Below, piece by piece: positions 1 through 7,315 of a stretch of DNA of 12,154 nt. The stretch lies in contig JAKJDB010000032.1 in the NCBI GenBank assembly GCA_022706175.1, positions 1-12,154 on the forward strand, read 5' to 3'. The DNA is from Candidatus Zhuqueibacterota bacterium (GTDB taxonomy: Bacteria; KSB1; UBA2214). Both the position numbers and the translations under genes were made by a program. The number at the start of each line of letters is the position of its first letter. Position 1 is the first letter of the stretch. Below the pieces are notes generated by a model. The model did not search any database, was not told the DNA's origin, and saw only the letters and a program-made list of their open reading frames with translations.

Positions 1-1399
1 TTCCGGAAAAACCAACAACCTGAGCGCCGGCCTCGGCGTCTCTTTTGCCGATGAACTGATTGACCGGCCGGATTACCCGGCCGCCTATGGCTTGATGGGC
101 TGGACCGCTGAGGATCGCCGCGTTCTGCTCTATGACCGTTATGATATCTGGGAGGTGGATCCGGCGAATAAAGCCGCTGCCCGAATGATCACCAAGGGAC
201 GGGGGCGACAGGAACAAACCAGCTACCGTTACCTGACGCTGGATCCGGATGCCAAATTTATCGATAGCGACAAGCCGCTGCTGCTGAAAACGTTTGATTA
301 TCGCGACAAATCCGAAGGCTTTTGCAGCAAACGGCTGAGCGACGACGCCGCGCCGCTGCTCCTTTTTCATGCGGCGCAATCCCTGGGCAATCCTATCAAA
401 GCGAAGCAGGCGGAAAGACTGGCCTTTACGCGCTCCACTTTTCGCGAGTTCCCCGATCTGTGGACTGCGGATGTACGGTTCACTCAACCGCTGAGAAGGA
501 GCGACGCCAATCCGCAGCAGGCCGACTATTTATGGGGATCCGTCGAATTGGTCCACTGGCTCTCCAACGACGGTAAACCGTTGCAGGGCCTGCTGTACAA
601 ACCGGAAAATTTCGATTCGACCAGGCAATACCCCATGATCGTCTATTTTTATGAGCGCAACGCTGATCTGCTGCACCGGTACTTTGAACCACGGCCCAGC
701 GCTTCCACGGTTTCGCCGGTGTTCTACGCCAGCCGCGGCTATCTCTTTTTTATTCCGGATATCGTCTATGAGGTAGGCTATCCGGGGAAAAGCGCTCTGT
801 CGTGCATCCTTCCCGGAGTTCATGCTCTGATTGGTCGCGGATTTGTCGACCGAAGCCGCATCGGCATTCAGGGGCAGAGCTGGGGCGGATACCAGGTGGC
901 CTATTTGGTTACGCACTCGCATCTGTTTCGCTGCGCCGGCGCCGGCGCACCGGTGAGCAACATGACCAGCGCTTACGGAGGCATTCGTCTGGAATCGGGC
1001 CGGGTGCGCCAGTTTCAGTATGAGCGGGAACAAAGCCGCATCGGCGCCACGCTGTGGGAAAAACCGTGGCATTACATTGAAAACTCACCCCTGTTTAAAG
1101 TGCCGGATGTCACCACTCCGCTTCTGATCATGCATAACGATAACGACGGCGCCGTTCCCTATCAGCAGGGGATCGAGCTGTTCACCGCTCTGCGCCGGTT
1201 GGGCAAACCCGCCTGGCTGCTGGTTTACAACGGCGAAGAACACAATCTCAAAGAGCGCAAAAATCGCAAAGATCTCTCGGTTCGCCTGCAGCAGTTTTTC
1301 GATCACTATTTAATGGACGCTCCCATGCCGGTATGGATGAAGACCGGTGTGCCGGCGACCATGAAAAACAAAACATGGGGATTGGAACTGACAAAGTGA
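1..1399 (+). CDS. S9-family prolyl oligopeptidase-type serine peptidase, 3' part (partial)
   Basis: The frame is open from base 2, so the gene starts outside the window; 465 residues are visible. The last half is an alpha/beta-hydrolase domain of the prolyl oligopeptidase type. The nucleophile elbow GQSWGGY puts the catalytic Ser at codon 878-880 (visible residue 293). The acid is the second Asp of HNDNDGAVP (residue 382, base 1145) and the His lies in EEHN (residue 414, base 1241). This order and spacing are normal for family S9. The segment before it (about residues 1-180) probably belongs to the beta-propeller that gates access to the active site. Such enzymes cleave short peptides and are often exported, but the N-terminus that would show a signal peptide is missing. 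The substrate cannot be read from the sequence. mnmA follows after 10 bases, probably on the same transcript. Family assignment is firm; function beyond peptidase is not. Confidence 0.9.
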   Translation, partial: SGKTNNLSAGLGVSFADELIDRPDYPAAYGLMGWTAEDRRVLLYDRYDIWEVDPANKAAARMITKGRGRQEQTSYRYLTLDPDAKFIDSDKPLLLKTFDYRDKSEGFCSKRLSDDAAPLLLFHAAQSLGNPIKAKQAERLAFTRSTFREFPDLWTADVRFTQPLRRSDANPQQADYLWGSVELVHWLSNDGKPLQGLLYKPENFDSTRQYPMIVYFYERNADLLHRYFEPRPSASTVSPVFYASRGYLFFIPDIVYEVGYPGKSALSCILPGVHALIGRGFVDRSRIGIQGQSWGGYQVAYLVTHSHLFRCAGAGAPVSNMTSAYGGIRLESGRVRQFQYEREQSRIGATLWEKPWHYIENSPLFKVPDVTTPLLIMHNDNDGAVPYQQGIELFTALRRLGKPAWLLVYNGEEHNLKERKNRKDLSVRLQQFFDHYLMDAPMPVWMKTGVPATMKNKTWGLELTK

Positions 1400-1409
1400 A
1401 CGACTGCCG

Positions 1410-2516
1410 ATGAAATCAAAAGGATCAAAAGTGGCTGTGGCCATGAGCGGCGGCGTGGACAGTTCGGTGGCCGCCGCCTGGCTGCAGAAGCAGGGATACG
1501 AGGTCATCGGCGTCACCATGGAACATCTGGACGTTTCCCTGCTGCCTGCGCAGGGTGCGCTCCGCCATCCGTCTCAGCCAGGCCGCGACGCCGCATGCGT
1601 CTGCCGGCAGCTGGGCATCGAGCATCATGTGGTGGACCTGCATGCGCTGTTCGAGAAAACGGTCATCAATTATTTTGTCAGCGAATATTCGGCCGGCCGC
1701 ACGCCCAATCCCTGCGTCCACTGCAATGTGCACATCAAGTGGGGGGCGTTGTGGGAATTCGGCCGCCGCTGTGGAGCCGAATTTTTCGCCACCGGCCATT
1801 ACTGCCGTGTGCTGACAGATCCGCAGAGCGGCCGTTATTTGCTGCAAAAGGCGGTGCACCTGGCCAAGGATCAATCTTATGCGTTGTGGCGATTGTCGCA
1901 GGACCAACTGCGCGACACACTGTTTCCCCTGGGCGAATGGAGCAAAGAGGAGGTCCGGGCCAAAGCACGGGAGTGGCAACTGACCGTGGCCGATAAAAAT
2001 GAAAGCCAGGAAATCTGTTTTATTCTGGATGACGACTTTCGCCGTTTCCTCGTCGACCGGTTGGCGCGGGCCGGCCACCCTGTTCCTCCAGGTGATTTCG
2101 TCGATCGCACGGGCGCTGTGATCGGCCGGCATCGCGGATTTCCTTTTTACACCATCGGTCAGCGCAAGGGGCTGGGGGTCGCCTTGGGGCGGCCGGTGTT
2201 TGTCTGCGAGATCGATCCCGTTAACAACCGCATCCGGCTGGGTGACCAGCATGAACTGCTGGCCTTCGGATTGAGAGCGAGTCACACCAACTGGCTGGCC
2301 TGGCCGCAGCCGGTTGCCGGTACTGAAGTAGAGGCGCGGATTCGTTACAAGGATCCCGGTTTTGCAGCAACCATAGAGCAGGTGGAAAAGGACGGCGTCA
2401 TCCTTCAATTTACCCAACCGCGTCCGGCGGTGACGCCGGGACAATCCGTGGTCTTCTATCAGGGGGATAGACTGGTGGGGGGCGGAATCATTGAAGAAGC
2501 TTTGCACAGAACTTGA
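1410..2516 (+). CDS. mnmA: tRNA-specific 2-thiouridylase MnmA
   Basis: MnmA activates U34 of tRNA-Glu, -Gln and -Lys with ATP and inserts sulfur to give 2-thiouridine, acting in the cytoplasm with sulfur passed from a cysteine desulfurase relay. The 368 residues match the usual family length. The N-terminal PP-loop reads SGGVDSS (residues 13-19). NPCVHCN (100-106) carries Cys102 and Cys105, GHY follows at 129-131, and KDQSY sits at 153-157. The second catalytic Cys is Cys203 in ESQEICFI. The C-terminal barrel includes IGQRKGLG and ends with TPGQSVVFYQGD. Cys105 and Cys203 correspond to the E. coli pair; Cys102 replaces an Asp found there. The ATG at 1410 has only a weak ribosome site. A GTG at 1431, preceded by AAAAGGA, would trim seven residues and keep the whole PP-loop, so the exact start is uncertain. 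The gene lies 10 bases after the S9 peptidase and converges with the VOC gene. Confidence 0.97.
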   Translation: MKSKGSKVAVAMSGGVDSSVAAAWLQKQGYEVIGVTMEHLDVSLLPAQGALRHPSQPGRDAACVCRQLGIEHHVVDLHALFEKTVINYFVSEYSAGRTPNPCVHCNVHIKWGALWEFGRRCGAEFFATGHYCRVLTDPQSGRYLLQKAVHLAKDQSYALWRLSQDQLRDTLFPLGEWSKEEVRAKAREWQLTVADKNESQEICFILDDDFRRFLVDRLARAGHPVPPGDFVDRTGAVIGRHRGFPFYTIGQRKGLGVALGRPVFVCEIDPVNNRIRLGDQHELLAFGLRASHTNWLAWPQPVAGTEVEARIRYKDPGFAATIEQVEKDGVILQFTQPRPAVTPGQSVVFYQGDRLVGGGIIEEALHRT

Positions 2517-2564
2517 AAACACGCACACACTTGCGCGCCCCAGCGCTCGGCGAACGTTTCACGC

Positions 2565-2972
2565 TCAAGATTTTTTCAACCACTGCACGAATTCGATGAT
2601 GTTATGATCCGGATCGGCGAGGTACAGCCATTTCACCTCGCCCGGAATGATCAGAGGGCCTTCGATCAACGGCACCGCTCTTTTCTTCAGGTCAACGACC
2701 AGCTCATCCAAATCAGCGCAGCCCAGCGCCAGATGCGGACAAAATGGCGGCGCGACCGGCGGCCGCTCGTAAGTCATCGGTCGATTGTTTGCATCCAACT
2801 TTTGCAGCAACTCTAACTTGCCCCCCTCCATCTGCAGATAGGCGAACGCCTCGTGATGCTCCTCATCCAGGGTGCGGAAATTGAAATCGAATTTCAAAAC
2901 ATCGGTATAAAACGCAATCGCCTGATCCAGGTTGCTCACCCGCAAAGCGATATGATCGATAAACGGTTTCAT
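2565..2972 (-). CDS. VOC (glyoxalase / bleomycin-resistance fold) metalloprotein
   Basis: A 135-residue single-domain protein of the vicinal oxygen chelate superfamily. Two beta-alpha-beta-beta-beta modules can be traced, starting at DHIALRV and at PHLALGC. All four metal ligands expected of glyoxalase I-like enzymes are present: His7 (DHIA), Glu54 (KLELL), His80 (PHLAL) and Glu127 (IIEFVQW). This supports a divalent-metal enzyme such as a lactoylglutathione-lyase, epimerase or dioxygenase relative. The substrate cannot be told; methylmalonyl-CoA epimerases share this fold and layout. The ATG at 2972 has a strong GAGGAGA ribosome site six bases upstream. It is 21 bases after the proA stop, so it is very likely the last gene of the proB-proA transcript. 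Whether it takes part in proline metabolism is unknown. Confidence 0.88.
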   Translation of the reverse strand: MKPFIDHIALRVSNLDQAIAFYTDVLKFDFNFRTLDEEHHEAFAYLQMEGGKLELLQKLDANNRPMTYERPPVAPPFCPHLALGCADLDELVVDLKKRAVPLIEGPLIIPGEVKWLYLADPDHNIIEFVQWLKKS

Positions 2973-2993
2973 CGCATATCTCCTCGATCCTTT

Positions 2994-4250
2994 TCATAGG
3001 GGATGTCTGGTCTGTCCGGAGCCCAGGACGACGAATTTTTTTGTCGTCAACGCTTCCAAACCCATGGGACCGTAGGCGTGCAGCCGCGTCGTAGAGATGC
3101 CGATCTCTGCGCCTAATCCCAATTCACCGCCGTCGGCAAAACGGGACGAGGCATTTACCATCACGGAAGAAGAATTCACCTGCTGAACAAAGCGACGGGC
3201 GGTGGTTAAATTTTCCGTAACGATCACTTCGGTGTGATCGGAACCGTGCTGTTCGATATGGGCCACCGCGGCGTTGAAATCCTCCACCACGCGCACCGAG
3301 AGGATCAAGTCCAGGTGTTCGGTATCGTAATCCTTATCCTGCGCCGGAAAAGCGGCGGGGATCAGCTCGCAGGTCCTGGGGCATCCGCGCAGTTCAACGT
3401 TTTTCTTTTTCAGCGCCTCCTGCGCCATGGGTAAAAAGGCGGCCGCTGCCTGTGCGTGCACCAGCAGAGTTTCCAGTGCATTGCACACGCCCGGACGCGA
3501 TGTTTTCCCGTCGATCAGCAGACGTAACGCCATGTCGAGATCCGCGTCCTTGTCGACATAGAGATGGCAGATGCCCTTGTAATGCTTGATGACCGGTATT
3601 CGGCTGTTCTCGGCGACAAAGCGTATCAATCCCTCTCCACCCCGGGGTATCACCAGATCGATCAGCGAATCCATTCTGAGCAAAGCCGCCATATCCTGCC
3701 GGTCGGTTCCCGGCATCAGGGTCACAGCTGCGGCAGGGAGATCGCTCTCCTGTAAAGCCTGTTGCAGCGCGCGCACCACAGCCTGGTTGGAGTTTAGAGC
3801 CTCAGAACCACCGCGCAGAATCACCGCATTGCCGCTTTTTATGCAAAGCCCGGCAGCGTCGGAGGTTACATTGGGGCGCGACTCATAGATTATGGCGATG
3901 ACTCCCAGAGGAATCTGCATACGGCAGACGCGCAGACCATTGGGGCGTATCCAGGACTCAGACGTAACTCCCACTGGATCGGCAAGTTGCATCAATTCCT
4001 CCAGCGCGGTGGCCATGCCCTTCAGCCGGTCCGGGGTGAGAGTTAGGCGATCCAGCATGGCTGCGGCCACCCCCTTGGCTTCCGCCTGACGCTGGTCCTG
4101 TTCATTAGCGCGCAGAATCTCCGCCTGTCGGTCGATCAGCCGATGGGCCATGGCCCGCAGAGCGCGGTTTTTGGCAGATGAATCGAGTCTGGCAATAGTC
4201 CGACTGGCCATACGCGTGGCCGTCACCAGGTCCAACAACGGCACGGGCAT
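2994..4250 (-). CDS. proA: Glutamate-5-semialdehyde dehydrogenase (gamma-glutamyl phosphate reductase) ProA
   Basis: ProA reduces gamma-glutamyl phosphate with NADPH to glutamate-5-semialdehyde, the second step of proline synthesis, in the cytoplasm. The protein has 418 residues, the family norm, and belongs to the aldehyde dehydrogenase superfamily. Visible signatures are PLGVIAIIYESRPNVT (about 114-129), SGNAVILRGGSEA (139-151), IPRGGEGLI (201-209) and IKHYKGICH (221-229). The catalytic cysteine is Cys256 in SRPGVCNALETLL. The C-terminal part contains NASSRFADGGELGLGAEIG and the terminal HAYGPMGLEALTT segment. The ATG at 4250 has an AAGGAGA ribosome site about ten bases upstream. It begins 24 bases after the proB stop, giving the common proB-proA order and likely complex formation that hands over the unstable phosphate. 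Nothing looks truncated. Confidence 0.97.
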   Translation of the reverse strand: MPVPLLDLVTATRMASRTIARLDSSAKNRALRAMAHRLIDRQAEILRANEQDQRQAEAKGVAAAMLDRLTLTPDRLKGMATALEELMQLADPVGVTSESWIRPNGLRVCRMQIPLGVIAIIYESRPNVTSDAAGLCIKSGNAVILRGGSEALNSNQAVVRALQQALQESDLPAAAVTLMPGTDRQDMAALLRMDSLIDLVIPRGGEGLIRFVAENSRIPVIKHYKGICHLYVDKDADLDMALRLLIDGKTSRPGVCNALETLLVHAQAAAAFLPMAQEALKKKNVELRGCPRTCELIPAAFPAQDKDYDTEHLDLILSVRVVEDFNAAVAHIEQHGSDHTEVIVTENLTTARRFVQQVNSSSVMVNASSRFADGGELGLGAEIGISTTRLHAYGPMGLEALTTKKFVVLGSGQTRHPL

Positions 4251-4274
4251 CTTTTCTTTTCTCCTTGGTTAAAA

Positions 4275-5423
4275 TCACTCGTGAATCAGCACGAGATCGT
4301 CCCGATGGATCACCTCAGCGCCGATATAGCCGAGAATCCCGGTGATCTCGGCGCTTTTTTTCCCTTTGATTTTGGTCAAATCACGCGCACCGTAGCGGGT
4401 GATGCCTTTGGCGATCGGTAAGGTCTGCCTGCCCTGTTGCAGCAGGACCAACACCGGCTCCCCCTTTTTAAAATCGCCGGCTACGCCGGTTACGCCGGAG
4501 GGCAGCAGAGACGCGCCGCCCTGCAGCAGCGCGCGGCCGGCGCCCGCATCGATGGTGATCTGACGGCACGGGGCCAGAGCGTGCACCATCCAGTGTTTTT
4601 TGGCGGTCATGGGATTTTGCGAGCGTTTGAACAGGGTTCCGGACAGCTGTCCGGCCAACAGTGAGTCCAGAGCCTCGCGCCGACTGCCATTGATCAGCAC
4701 GGTGTTGATGCCGCGGGCGCACGCCTTTTGCGCCGCTTCGATCTTGGTGCGCATGCCGCCGGTGGCAATGGGATTTTTAGATCCGCCGGCCAGGGCATAG
4801 ACGGTCCGGTCGATTTTTTCCACCACCGGCAACAGCCGTGCGCTGCTGTGGCAATGCGGATCGCGGTCATACAGACCATCGATATCGCTGCAGATGATCA
4901 GCAGATCGGCCTCGGCCAGCATGGCGACATAGGCGGCGAGGTTGTCGTTGTCGCCGACCCGCAATTCCTCCACAGCCACGGTATCGTTCTCGTTGACGAT
5001 CGGCAGACAACCCATTCTCAACAGCTGCCGAATGGTGTTCTTGGCGTTGACGAACCGTTTGCGCGTATGGACATCATCATAGGTCAACAGCAGCTGTGCG
5101 CAGGGAAAATCAAAAAAGCGGCGCCAATGGTTCATCATCAACGGCTGGCCGATGGCGGCCAGCGCCTGTTTCTCCGGAATGGTCCGTGTTGTATGCTTGA
5201 GCAATTCCGGCTGAGTGGACAAGCCGCCGGCCACAGCGCCGGAGGAGACCATGATGATCTCCTTGCCCTGATTTTTAGCCGCGGTGATAAAGCCGGCGAT
5301 GGACAGTGTGTATTGTGTGCTGCATTTTTTTCCGCCCGGCGCGATCAATCCACTGCCGATTTTGATCACCGCCCGGCGCCAAACGGGTAAAGCGGTTGTC
5401 GCCATTTCCTTGTCTTTCTTCAA
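4275..5423 (-). CDS. proB: Glutamate 5-kinase ProB, with C-terminal PUA domain
   Basis: ProB phosphorylates glutamate at the gamma-carboxyl using ATP, the committed step of proline synthesis and usually the point of proline feedback inhibition. The amino-acid kinase domain covers about residues 15-265: VIKIGSGLI (19-27), MVSSGAVAGG (58-67), NENDTV (144-149), GDNDNLAA (157-164), CSDIDGLY (178-185) and ATGGMRTK (220-227). A PUA domain fills about 285-375, giving the long (E. coli-type) architecture. The start is ambiguous. TTG at 5423 has AGGA nine bases upstream, while an ATG at 5405 (dropping six residues) has only AAGGA almost touching it. Both leave the kinase domain whole. The 86-base gap to the upstream esterase is AT-rich and may hold a separate promoter, but I see no clean -35/-10 pair there. 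Confidence 0.96.
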   Translation of the reverse strand: MKKDKEMATTALPVWRRAVIKIGSGLIAPGGKKCSTQYTLSIAGFITAAKNQGKEIIMVSSGAVAGGLSTQPELLKHTTRTIPEKQALAAIGQPLMMNHWRRFFDFPCAQLLLTYDDVHTRKRFVNAKNTIRQLLRMGCLPIVNENDTVAVEELRVGDNDNLAAYVAMLAEADLLIICSDIDGLYDRDPHCHSSARLLPVVEKIDRTVYALAGGSKNPIATGGMRTKIEAAQKACARGINTVLINGSRREALDSLLAGQLSGTLFKRSQNPMTAKKHWMVHALAPCRQITIDAGAGRALLQGGASLLPSGVTGVAGDFKKGEPVLVLLQQGRQTLPIAKGITRYGARDLTKIKGKKSAEITGILGYIGAEVIHRDDLVLIHE

Positions 5424-5509
5424 GATTCAACATCCTACAAATTAGCTGTTATTTTCACAATACAAAGAACAAATTAGGAGCACCTGCCACGACGTCCCTA
5501 GGTCCTACC

Positions 5510-6502
5510 TCATGGACGAGGACGCAGCGTACGTTCGAAAAAATCCATCAACGCGGCGGAATCGATCTCGTGAGCGCCGCAGTGAGCGTGCAGCTCCACT
5601 GCTTTCGGCCGGCCCAGGTCCTCATAGATCGGTCGAACCTGAGCCATCGCCCGGCGAGCGAGAGAGACGACGAAATCCGGCGGCGGCTCCTTCCATCCAT
5701 TCTGACAGTGCAACGGCCGCGGCGCAATCAGCGAGTAGATGTCCGGCCAATCCGCCCGCTCGCGCAGGCCGTCGAACTTCCAGCACGGACAATGGTTCTT
5801 TTCCATTTGATCCATCATGGTCAGAAATCCGGCGCTGACCGTTGCGGCGATCCCCTCGTCCATGGCCGCCAACCACATGGCCATCTCACCGCCCAGGGAC
5901 AACCCCGCGCACCCGATGCGCTGAACATCCACCTCCTCCAGGGAACGCAAATAATCGACGCAGCGCAACAAATCCCACAACCGTTCGCCCATCAGAGTGC
6001 GGCCTGATTCAAAGACTCGATGCTGGCCCACCTCCGCCGAGATGGTCACATAGCCCGCTGCCGCCAGAGAATGCGCAAAGCCTTTATAAATGGTCTCGAC
6101 ATCGTATACAACATGGCGTGACCCGCCGTGTCCGTGCACACACACCACCGCGGGAAACGGTCCCGCTCCTTGCAAAGGACGGGTCAAGACCACGGACATT
6201 CTTCTTCCGGAAGTGGCGTCCATTTCCAATTCCATCATTCGATAGCCGGCTCGGTCCGTCTCGGCGCCTCGCTTGATTCGAAACGGCAGTTGACCGCGCA
6301 GGCTCATCAGATCCTGCAGATGAAGCAGTTCGATGCATTGTCGGCGCAATTGGTGTTGCCATCGTACCGCGGCTGCCGCAGTCCGGCGGCTGTACTGCAT
6401 ATCTCGCATCCCATTCGCAGAGGAGGGCGCCGATGAATACGCCGACGCACTGACAGGCATCCACATGCTCATGATCAAATAAATACACGGCTTACTTTTC
6501 AT
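5510..6502 (-). CDS. Secreted alpha/beta-hydrolase, acetylxylan-esterase / dienelactone-hydrolase-like
   Basis: 330 residues. The first ~22 form a plausible signal peptide (KSK, then a hydrophobic run ending in SASA), so the enzyme is probably exported to the periplasm or beyond. The core is an alpha/beta hydrolase: the oxyanion-hole motif HGHGG lies at 123-127, the nucleophile elbow GLSLGG gives Ser202, and the catalytic His is His311 in GAHEID. The segment IAPRPLHCQNGWKEPP (259-274) is where relatives carry the acidic triad member, usually Asp in an NGxxD pattern. Here the aligned residue is Glu272. This family includes carbohydrate acetyl-esterases and uncharacterised hydrolases found often in polysaccharide degraders; the substrate is not readable. 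ATG 6502 has a strong AAAGGAG ribosome site. It is divergent from the DUF1080 lipoprotein and lies 86 bases upstream of proB, with which it may or may not share a transcript. Confidence 0.82.
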   Translation of the reverse strand: MKSKPCIYLIMSMWMPVSASAYSSAPSSANGMRDMQYSRRTAAAAVRWQHQLRRQCIELLHLQDLMSLRGQLPFRIKRGAETDRAGYRMMELEMDATSGRRMSVVLTRPLQGAGPFPAVVCVHGHGGSRHVVYDVETIYKGFAHSLAAAGYVTISAEVGQHRVFESGRTLMGERLWDLLRCVDYLRSLEEVDVQRIGCAGLSLGGEMAMWLAAMDEGIAATVSAGFLTMMDQMEKNHCPCWKFDGLRERADWPDIYSLIAPRPLHCQNGWKEPPPDFVVSLARRAMAQVRPIYEDLGRPKAVELHAHCGAHEIDSAALMDFFERTLRPRP

Positions 6503-6591
6503 GACCGACTCCTTTGGCTTTTCTGCGATGAGAGTTGACTAATATACGACTTGCCGTGATGATGATCCAGTCCTTTCCCGTGCATTTTCAT

Positions 6592-6620
6592 TTGACTCTT
6601 GGCCGGAAAAAACGTATACT
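6592..6620 (+). promoter_or_regulatory. Sigma-70-type promoter of the DUF1080 lipoprotein gene
   Basis: TTGACT (6592-6597) and TATACT (6615-6620) are separated by exactly 17 bases, close to the vegetative consensus. Transcription would start near 6627, giving a leader of about 38 bases before the ATG at 6665. The leader contains a GAGGAT ribosome site at 6654-6659. It is the clearest promoter in the window. It probably also drives nadB, since no promoter is evident in the 30 bases between the two genes. On the opposite strand of this gap I saw no equally good promoter for the divergent esterase; a TATATT around 6540 lacks a good -35 partner. Confidence 0.7.
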
Positions 6621-6622
6621 AT

Positions 6623-6634
6623 GGATTATAATCC
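6623..6634. promoter_or_regulatory. 12-base palindrome at the expected transcription start (possible operator)
   Basis: GGATTATAATCC is a perfect inverted repeat that begins two bases after the -10 element and covers the predicted +1. A repressor dimer bound there would block transcription of the lipoprotein gene and nadB. The location is suggestive, but a perfect 12-base palindrome is expected about three times by chance in 12 kb, so the call is tentative. It also contains a second TATAAT, which has no matching -35 upstream. I do not recognise the site as that of a known regulator. Confidence 0.3.
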
Positions 6635-6664
6635 TTTGCCATCATTATCACACGAGGATCTATC

Positions 6665-7285
6665 ATGAAAGAAAGAGCGCTCGTCCTTTTGGGGGTCCTG
6701 TTGTTCTCCGCGGCTGGATGCAAAAAATCCGATGTTAAAAAAAGCGCAGAGCCGGAATGGATTTCCCTGTTCAACGGCAAAAATCTGGACGGCTGGTTCA
6801 GCCGCGGCAAAGCCACCTGGGAGGTGCGCGACGGCGTCCTGATCGGCCGGGACGGAATGGGCCATCTTTACGCAGAGCCGGTGCTGAGCGATCTGGAAGT
6901 CAAGGGTATGTTCCGCGTCAGCGATAAAGGCAACAGCGGCTTTTACTTTCGCGCCAATCCGCCGGAATCCAACCCGGATGGCTTTCCCCGCGGCTATGAA
7001 GCGCAGATCGATAACCATGCCACGGCGCACACCGGCTGGCTGTGGAAACCCGGCAAACCGACCGGTCAGGCCAAAGCCCTGCTGACCAAGGACAACGAAT
7101 GGTTCTCTCTGCGCATCAAGGCGATCGGAGAGAACATTCAGATCTGGGTGAACGAGCAGCTGGTCACTGAATTCGCGGATTCGGAATACAGCCAGGGGCA
7201 TTTTGCCATTCAGGGACACAATCCGGGCATGACCATCGAGGCCAAAGAGCTGTACTACCGCTCCTGGGCCGTTCGCGCTCAATAG
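6665..7285 (+). CDS. DUF1080 (3-keto-disaccharide hydrolase-type fold) lipoprotein
   Basis: 206 residues. The start MKERALVLLGVLLFSAAGC is a lipoprotein signal peptide with lipobox SAAGC, so Cys19 is the probable lipidated residue and the protein is membrane-anchored on the periplasmic side. From about residue 30 it is a single DUF1080 domain, a concanavalin-like beta-sandwich: WISLFNGKNLDGW (about 32-44) at the start, WEVRDGVLIG, then GNSGFYFR, GYEAQIDNH, NEWFSLRIKAIG and IQIWVNEQLV. Members of this family have been linked to hydrolysis of 3-keto-glycosides and to binding of carbohydrate. No partner oxidoreductase is present here, so the substrate is open. It has a strong promoter upstream and nadB 30 bases downstream, and is divergent from the exported esterase, which would fit a shared role in using extracellular carbohydrate. 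Confidence 0.88.
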   Translation: MKERALVLLGVLLFSAAGCKKSDVKKSAEPEWISLFNGKNLDGWFSRGKATWEVRDGVLIGRDGMGHLYAEPVLSDLEVKGMFRVSDKGNSGFYFRANPPESNPDGFPRGYEAQIDNHATAHTGWLWKPGKPTGQAKALLTKDNEWFSLRIKAIGENIQIWVNEQLVTEFADSEYSQGHFAIQGHNPGMTIEAKELYYRSWAVRAQ

Positions 7286-7315
7286 TCGGCGGCAGATCTA
7301 ACAAAGGATGATAGG

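Noticed and set aside
1425..2528. A 367-codon open frame on the minus strand lying almost exactly opposite mnmA.
   Set aside because: Its translation shows no recognisable domain and it is fully explained as the antisense shadow of a GC-rich, strongly conserved gene.
2517..2564. Possible bidirectional terminator between mnmA and the VOC gene (GCGC-CCCA-GCGC around 2534-2545).
   Set aside because: Only a 4-base stem with no adjacent T run in either direction.
4728..5390. A 220-codon plus-strand open frame opposite proB.
   Set aside because: proB on the other strand has all its family motifs; the opposite frame has none and reflects codon bias.
5424..5509. AT-rich stretch upstream of proB as a promoter or leader element.
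   Set aside because: No -35/-10 pair with acceptable spacing and match, and no attenuator-like hairpin was found; left as a possibility in the proB entry only.
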